A stretch of DNA of 64,000 nt from Bacillus mesophilus (GTDB lineage Bacteria; Bacillota; Bacilli; Bacillales; SA4), in contig NZ_JAAIWM010000005.1 of assembly GCF_011008845.1 (NCBI RefSeq), positions 248,001-312,000 of the forward strand, given 5' to 3'. Both the position numbers and the translations under genes were made by a program. The first letter of the stretch is position 1. The number at the start of each line of letters is the position of its first letter. The notes beneath the pieces were generated by a model. That model searched no databases, had not been told where the DNA came from, and saw only the letters and a list, made by a program, of their open reading frames with translations. Below are positions 61,655 through 64,000 of this stretch, one piece after another.

Positions 61655-62371
61655 TTATATTCCTCCTTTTGAAATTCATAGAAAGATAGGCTACTATTTT
61701 GGGAACAAAAAAAGGACCGGATTTCTTGTGTAGTACTTAATCTCCATAGGAAATTAAGCTTCTGCACAAGATACCCGGTCCTTCCGATTATCTTTGTAAT
61801 TTATTTTATAGTGTTATAACTTTTGCGAATATAGGTTCTAATTATCTTTCTTAACCTATTTTTATCATGAATAAATGATTTCGTCAACGGTCCAGACAGA
61901 ATTTTTTTCTTTTAGGTAAAGATAGTCGAAGAATCTATCTCTTCTAATGACAAAGTGTTAGATAGAAAACAGTGAGCTAAACTGTTCACCCCCGACTTAT
62001 TAAAGAAAAGCCCCCGTTCGTGATATAAGGTTAGCCAGATATTTCTGGTTGACCTTTTTTTATATGGTCTTATTATTACGGTAGTCGGGGTAGAACGTCG
62101 TGTTCCTGTTACAACCACATTAATGTAGCAATAAGGTAGGTTAAAATGAAAAAGAGTAATCTTCACTTTAATCAGAGGATTGCACTAGATTTTGGAAAAG
62201 TCATCGAGTATAATAGTTAATTAAGGGAACATACGTTTCTGTTTTTCCTTTGAATGTTTGTTCTTGCTTACATTTTAAAAGGTTGGTGGTCGCTCACTTA
62301 ACAGAAACCATTGTTCTCTTTTTATTTGTGGGAATAGCTGGAGTTTCATAGCAAAGACAGGAGTTGCTAAA
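61655..62371. other. 717-bp region between recombinase operon and right-hand genes
   Basis: It holds the long leader hairpin (61712-61783) and presumably divergent promoters. A minus-strand frame at 61912-62166 has no clear ribosome binding site and an odd composition, and I do not accept it. No further features are recognised. Confidence 0.4.
61706..61784 (-). promoter_or_regulatory. Attenuator-like long hairpin in the leader of the recombinase operon
   Basis: Three stem blocks pair in order: AAGGACCGG (61712-61720) with CCGGTCCTT (61775-61783), CTTGTG (61725-61730) with CACAAG (61765-61770), and CTTAAT (61736-61741) with ATTAAG (61753-61758). On the minus strand it ends in TTTTTTT, 52 bases before the first small ORF. 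It could stop transcription before the recombinase genes. Confidence 0.7.
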
Positions 62372-62743
62372 ATGAATATTCATGATGAAGAGTTTAAGGA
62401 AAATCTAAAAAAGGTACTTTTAGAGGTCCAACAATTGCTCCATATTGCTGACGATCCATCTGAAATTAAAAAGCGTAAGGAACAAATAGAAGAATTAATT
62501 GGATCTATAAAGAAAGCATATTTGAATGAAGAAGATGAAGAAACGAAACGGAAAGATGAACTTCATGCAAAATACTTATCAGACACTATTACTAACGTGA
62601 ATGGGACAAGCGAGAAATGGCGCAAAGACCCTGGAGGAAATATCCTGATATAGAAAATCAAGGAAGTTGCTGATCTTTTAGGCCTAAATGAAGATGATAT
62701 AAGAGATGTTTACATGAAATCAGGTGTATCTGATGATGTCTAA
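62372..62743 (+). pseudogene. Hypothetical protein with an in-frame amber codon
   Basis: 93 codons (MNIHDEEFKENLKKVLLEV to KDPGGNILI) end at TAG (62651-62653). The same frame continues for 29 more codons (KIKEVADLLGLNEDDIRDVY), an HTH-like segment, to TAA at 62743. AGACAGGAG lies upstream of the ATG. A point mutation from a sense codon would explain it. It may still give a 93-aa product. It overlaps the next ORF. Confidence 0.65.
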
Positions 62744-62981
62744 AAACGATAAAATAATACCATTGTTTAAGCAGCGCATTCAAATAAAAAATACTGATGA
62801 GTTTGTTGAGGAGATCGAAGCAACGATTAGCTACTACAAGAATCGTCACGAACAGTCTGTCACAGATAAACTGGTTGGGTTCATCGATAGTTTAGATGAT
62901 CGCGAGCGTATGAAAGTGCTGGTGGAGCTTCGCGAAAGATACTATGAGGGGTCTCCTTTTGGAGACGATGACATACTATAA
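62736..62981 (+). CDS. Small hypothetical protein of the integrated element
   Basis: About 81 aa (MSKNDKIIPLFKQRIQ, ending GSPFGDDDIL), charged and helical. The start is at tandem ATG codons 62733/62736, overlapping the end of the previous frame (GATGATGTCTAA), which suggests translational coupling. There is no known domain. Confidence 0.68.
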   Translation: MSKNDKIIPLFKQRIQIKNTDEFVEEIEATISYYKNRHEQSVTDKLVGFIDSLDDRERMKVLVELRERYYEGSPFGDDDIL

Positions 62982-63107
62982 GAGATATTTTTACTTGAAA
63001 TTAGATGTAATGAAAAACTTGTCTAAAACTTTACTAAGGACTTCCGAAAATTAATAAGCAATAAGTATTACCACTTAGGTGGAAATACAGTATCGGAGGT
63101 CTTTAAA

Positions 63108-63275
63108 ATGAAAAGACATATTGGAAGAAAAGTTTATACAGTTGGTAAAAGAAAATGGACGAGACAATGGAGAGTTATCGCTGCTATTGCAGATTGTCGT
63201 CATTACATTGTGAAGTATCCAGATGGTCGAAAAACCTGGATAAAAGATGAGGAAATCTTGTTCTTCTGGAATTGA
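63108..63275 (+). CDS. Small basic protein
   Basis: 55 aa (MKRHIGRKVYTVGKRKWTR, ending DEEILFFWN) with CGGAGGT 8 bases before the ATG. It is rich in Arg, Lys and Trp, so nucleic-acid binding is possible but unproven. It is followed directly by a strong terminator. Confidence 0.68.
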   Translation: MKRHIGRKVYTVGKRKWTRQWRVIAAIADCRHYIVKYPDGRKTWIKDEEILFFWN

Positions 63276-63312
63276 AAAAAAGAGCTCTTGCTAAAAGAGC
63301 TCTTTTTTTCTG
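63276..63312 (+). terminator. Terminator of the small basic protein gene
   Basis: AAAGAGCTCTT pairs with AAGAGCTCTTT around GCTA, followed by TTTTTC. Confidence 0.88.
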
Positions 63313-63694
63313 GTTGTTGTAGTACTGATCGAAAAAACGAACAAAAAGTAAAAACCCACCCTGATCTTTGCGCGGATTAAGCAGGATTTACTGCTTTTAG
63401 TATAACCCAAATTTGGGTTCTTTTTATGCATGAATTTTGGTAAATAATAAGGGAGATTTCGCTAGAAATGCTGATAAATCAACAATGTATAAAACCAATC
63501 GACCCAACCAATCGAGACCAGAACATAAACAAACGTTGATATAACAGTAATAAATGACCAAATTAAAGGTACCCATTATGGATGTTATGTTAAGTAGCAA
63601 TGAATACAATAATATAGATACATAGTTATTCATAAATCAAAGGTTCATTAATACCATAAAATATTCGGTTCCACAACACAAAAAGGAGATAGTT
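63313..63694. other. Gene-free region of about 380 bp
   Basis: It contains a small AAGCAG/CTGCTT hairpin (63379-63396) and the palindrome AACCCAAATTTGGGTT (63404-63419) followed by CTTTTT, which may be a further terminator. No supported ORF. Confidence 0.4.
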
Positions 63695-63874
63695 ATGAAA
63701 GTGCCAATCCCGGAACGTGAGGACAGCTTAGTGTACCAATACATATATGTAAACTACCTAATCAACACGCTGGAAAGCGATCTGGCCAATGTGAAAGAGG
63801 TAAATTTCAAACTAGTTGAAGTTTATGAATCCTTAATAGAATCCACATTAAAGAAGCTGCGCCAGGATTTTTAA
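63695..63874 (+). CDS. Small hypothetical protein
   Basis: 59 aa (MKVPIPEREDSLVYQYIYV, ending STLKKLRQDF), helical. AAAAAGGAGAT lies upstream of the ATG. The next ORF starts 4 bases after its stop. Confidence 0.65.
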   Translation: MKVPIPEREDSLVYQYIYVNYLINTLESDLANVKEVNFKLVEVYESLIESTLKKLRQDF

Positions 63875-63877
63875 AAA

Positions 63878-64000
63878 TTGAAAGAGGAATTTAAGCGAAT
63901 TAGTATGAAGGTAGATGTAGATCACGCCAAGTTGATAAACGAAGATTTCATAGAATATCACTTCTTTATTCGGGGGTATCATGGCACGAAGCGTATATTC
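63878..64000 (+). CDS. Hypothetical protein, truncated by the window edge
   Basis: 41 codons from TTG at 63878 (AGGA about 11 bases upstream) run to the end of the window: LKEEFKRISMKVDVDHAKL, then FIEYHFFIRGYHGTKRIF. An ATG at 63908 is the alternative start. It is close behind the 59-aa gene, so probably in one operon. The family is not recognised. Confidence 0.55.
   Translation, partial: MKEEFKRISMKVDVDHAKLINEDFIEYHFFIRGYHGTKRIF

Noticed and set aside
61912..62166. Minus-strand 84-codon frame
   Set aside because: Weak start region and no recognisable protein character; more likely non-coding.
63424..63633. Minus-strand 69-codon hydrophobic frame
   Set aside because: No ribosome binding site and opposite to all neighbours; hydrophobicity follows from AT-rich DNA.
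1..64000. tRNA, rRNA or CRISPR loci
   Set aside because: No cloverleaf, rRNA-like or regularly spaced repeat pattern was found anywhere.

Overview
The window looks like chromosome from a low-GC, Gram-positive, spore-forming-type bacterium of the Bacillaceae. The evidence is AT-rich DNA, strong GGAGG-type ribosome binding sites, frequent TTG and GTG starts, a Vpr-like subtilase, a PadR/HAAS pair, an AdaA-AlkA-Ogt operon and an RRNPP peptide-sensing regulator. I cannot name the species. No rRNA, tRNA or CRISPR array is visible.

Layout. (1) 1-6.5 kb: a type IV pilus operon on the minus strand. It runs from the major prepilin through prepilin peptidase, three minor prepilins, PilM, PilN and PilO to the first 16 codons of a PilB/GspE ATPase at the edge. 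Just upstream, at 6.8-9.1 kb, is a BcsA-type glycosyltransferase with a PilZ domain, broken by three small frameshifts. A diguanylate cyclase at 25-26 kb could supply c-di-GMP. (2) 9.3-28.4 kb: mostly ordinary housekeeping and accessory genes. These include Fe-ADH, DUF202, an EndoU-type RNase, a Vpr-like protease, OsmC, an L,D-transpeptidase, a PadR/HAAS pair with a readable promoter-operator, the alkylation-repair operon, a sensor kinase, a diguanylate cyclase and an MFS pump. The pump sits behind a 23-codon leader peptide and a hairpin covering its ribosome binding site. Several genes here are broken, often at A/T runs.

(3) 28.6-47.6 kb: an accessory biosynthetic island lying between two exact 30-bp direct repeats. 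A ten-gene minus-strand operon (46.4 to 36.7 kb) encodes a radical SAM enzyme, two proteins of unclear role (one nucleotidyltransferase-like), two Gfo/Idh/MocA-type proteins, two M20 amidohydrolases, a GlcD-type flavoprotein with an extra C-terminal region, and a mini Fe-S protein. Its last gene is a 48-aa secreted pro-peptide. The next gene is an RRNPP (NprR/PlcR-like) TPR regulator, so the operon appears to end with its own pheromone. Beyond it are a divergent seryl-tRNA synthetase paralogue, an A-PCP-C/E NRPS and an MFS exporter. I read this as a quorum-controlled small-molecule pathway, with the SerRS paralogue giving either self-immunity or seryl-tRNA supply. I recognise no characterised pathway with this gene set.

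(4) 47.7-54.7 kb: a probable defence locus. A nitrilase-fold protein and a Rad50/SMC-like ATPase form one operon, divergent from a CoiA-like protein. Next to it is a decayed C-terminal piece of a DNA methylase. (5) 54.7-64 kb: a recombinase-rich integrated element. It holds three full-length large serine recombinases, a broken one and a 266-bp tandem duplication that copied a recombinase N-terminus. It also has small unknown ORFs with good ribosome binding sites, and an attenuator-like hairpin ahead of the paired recombinases.
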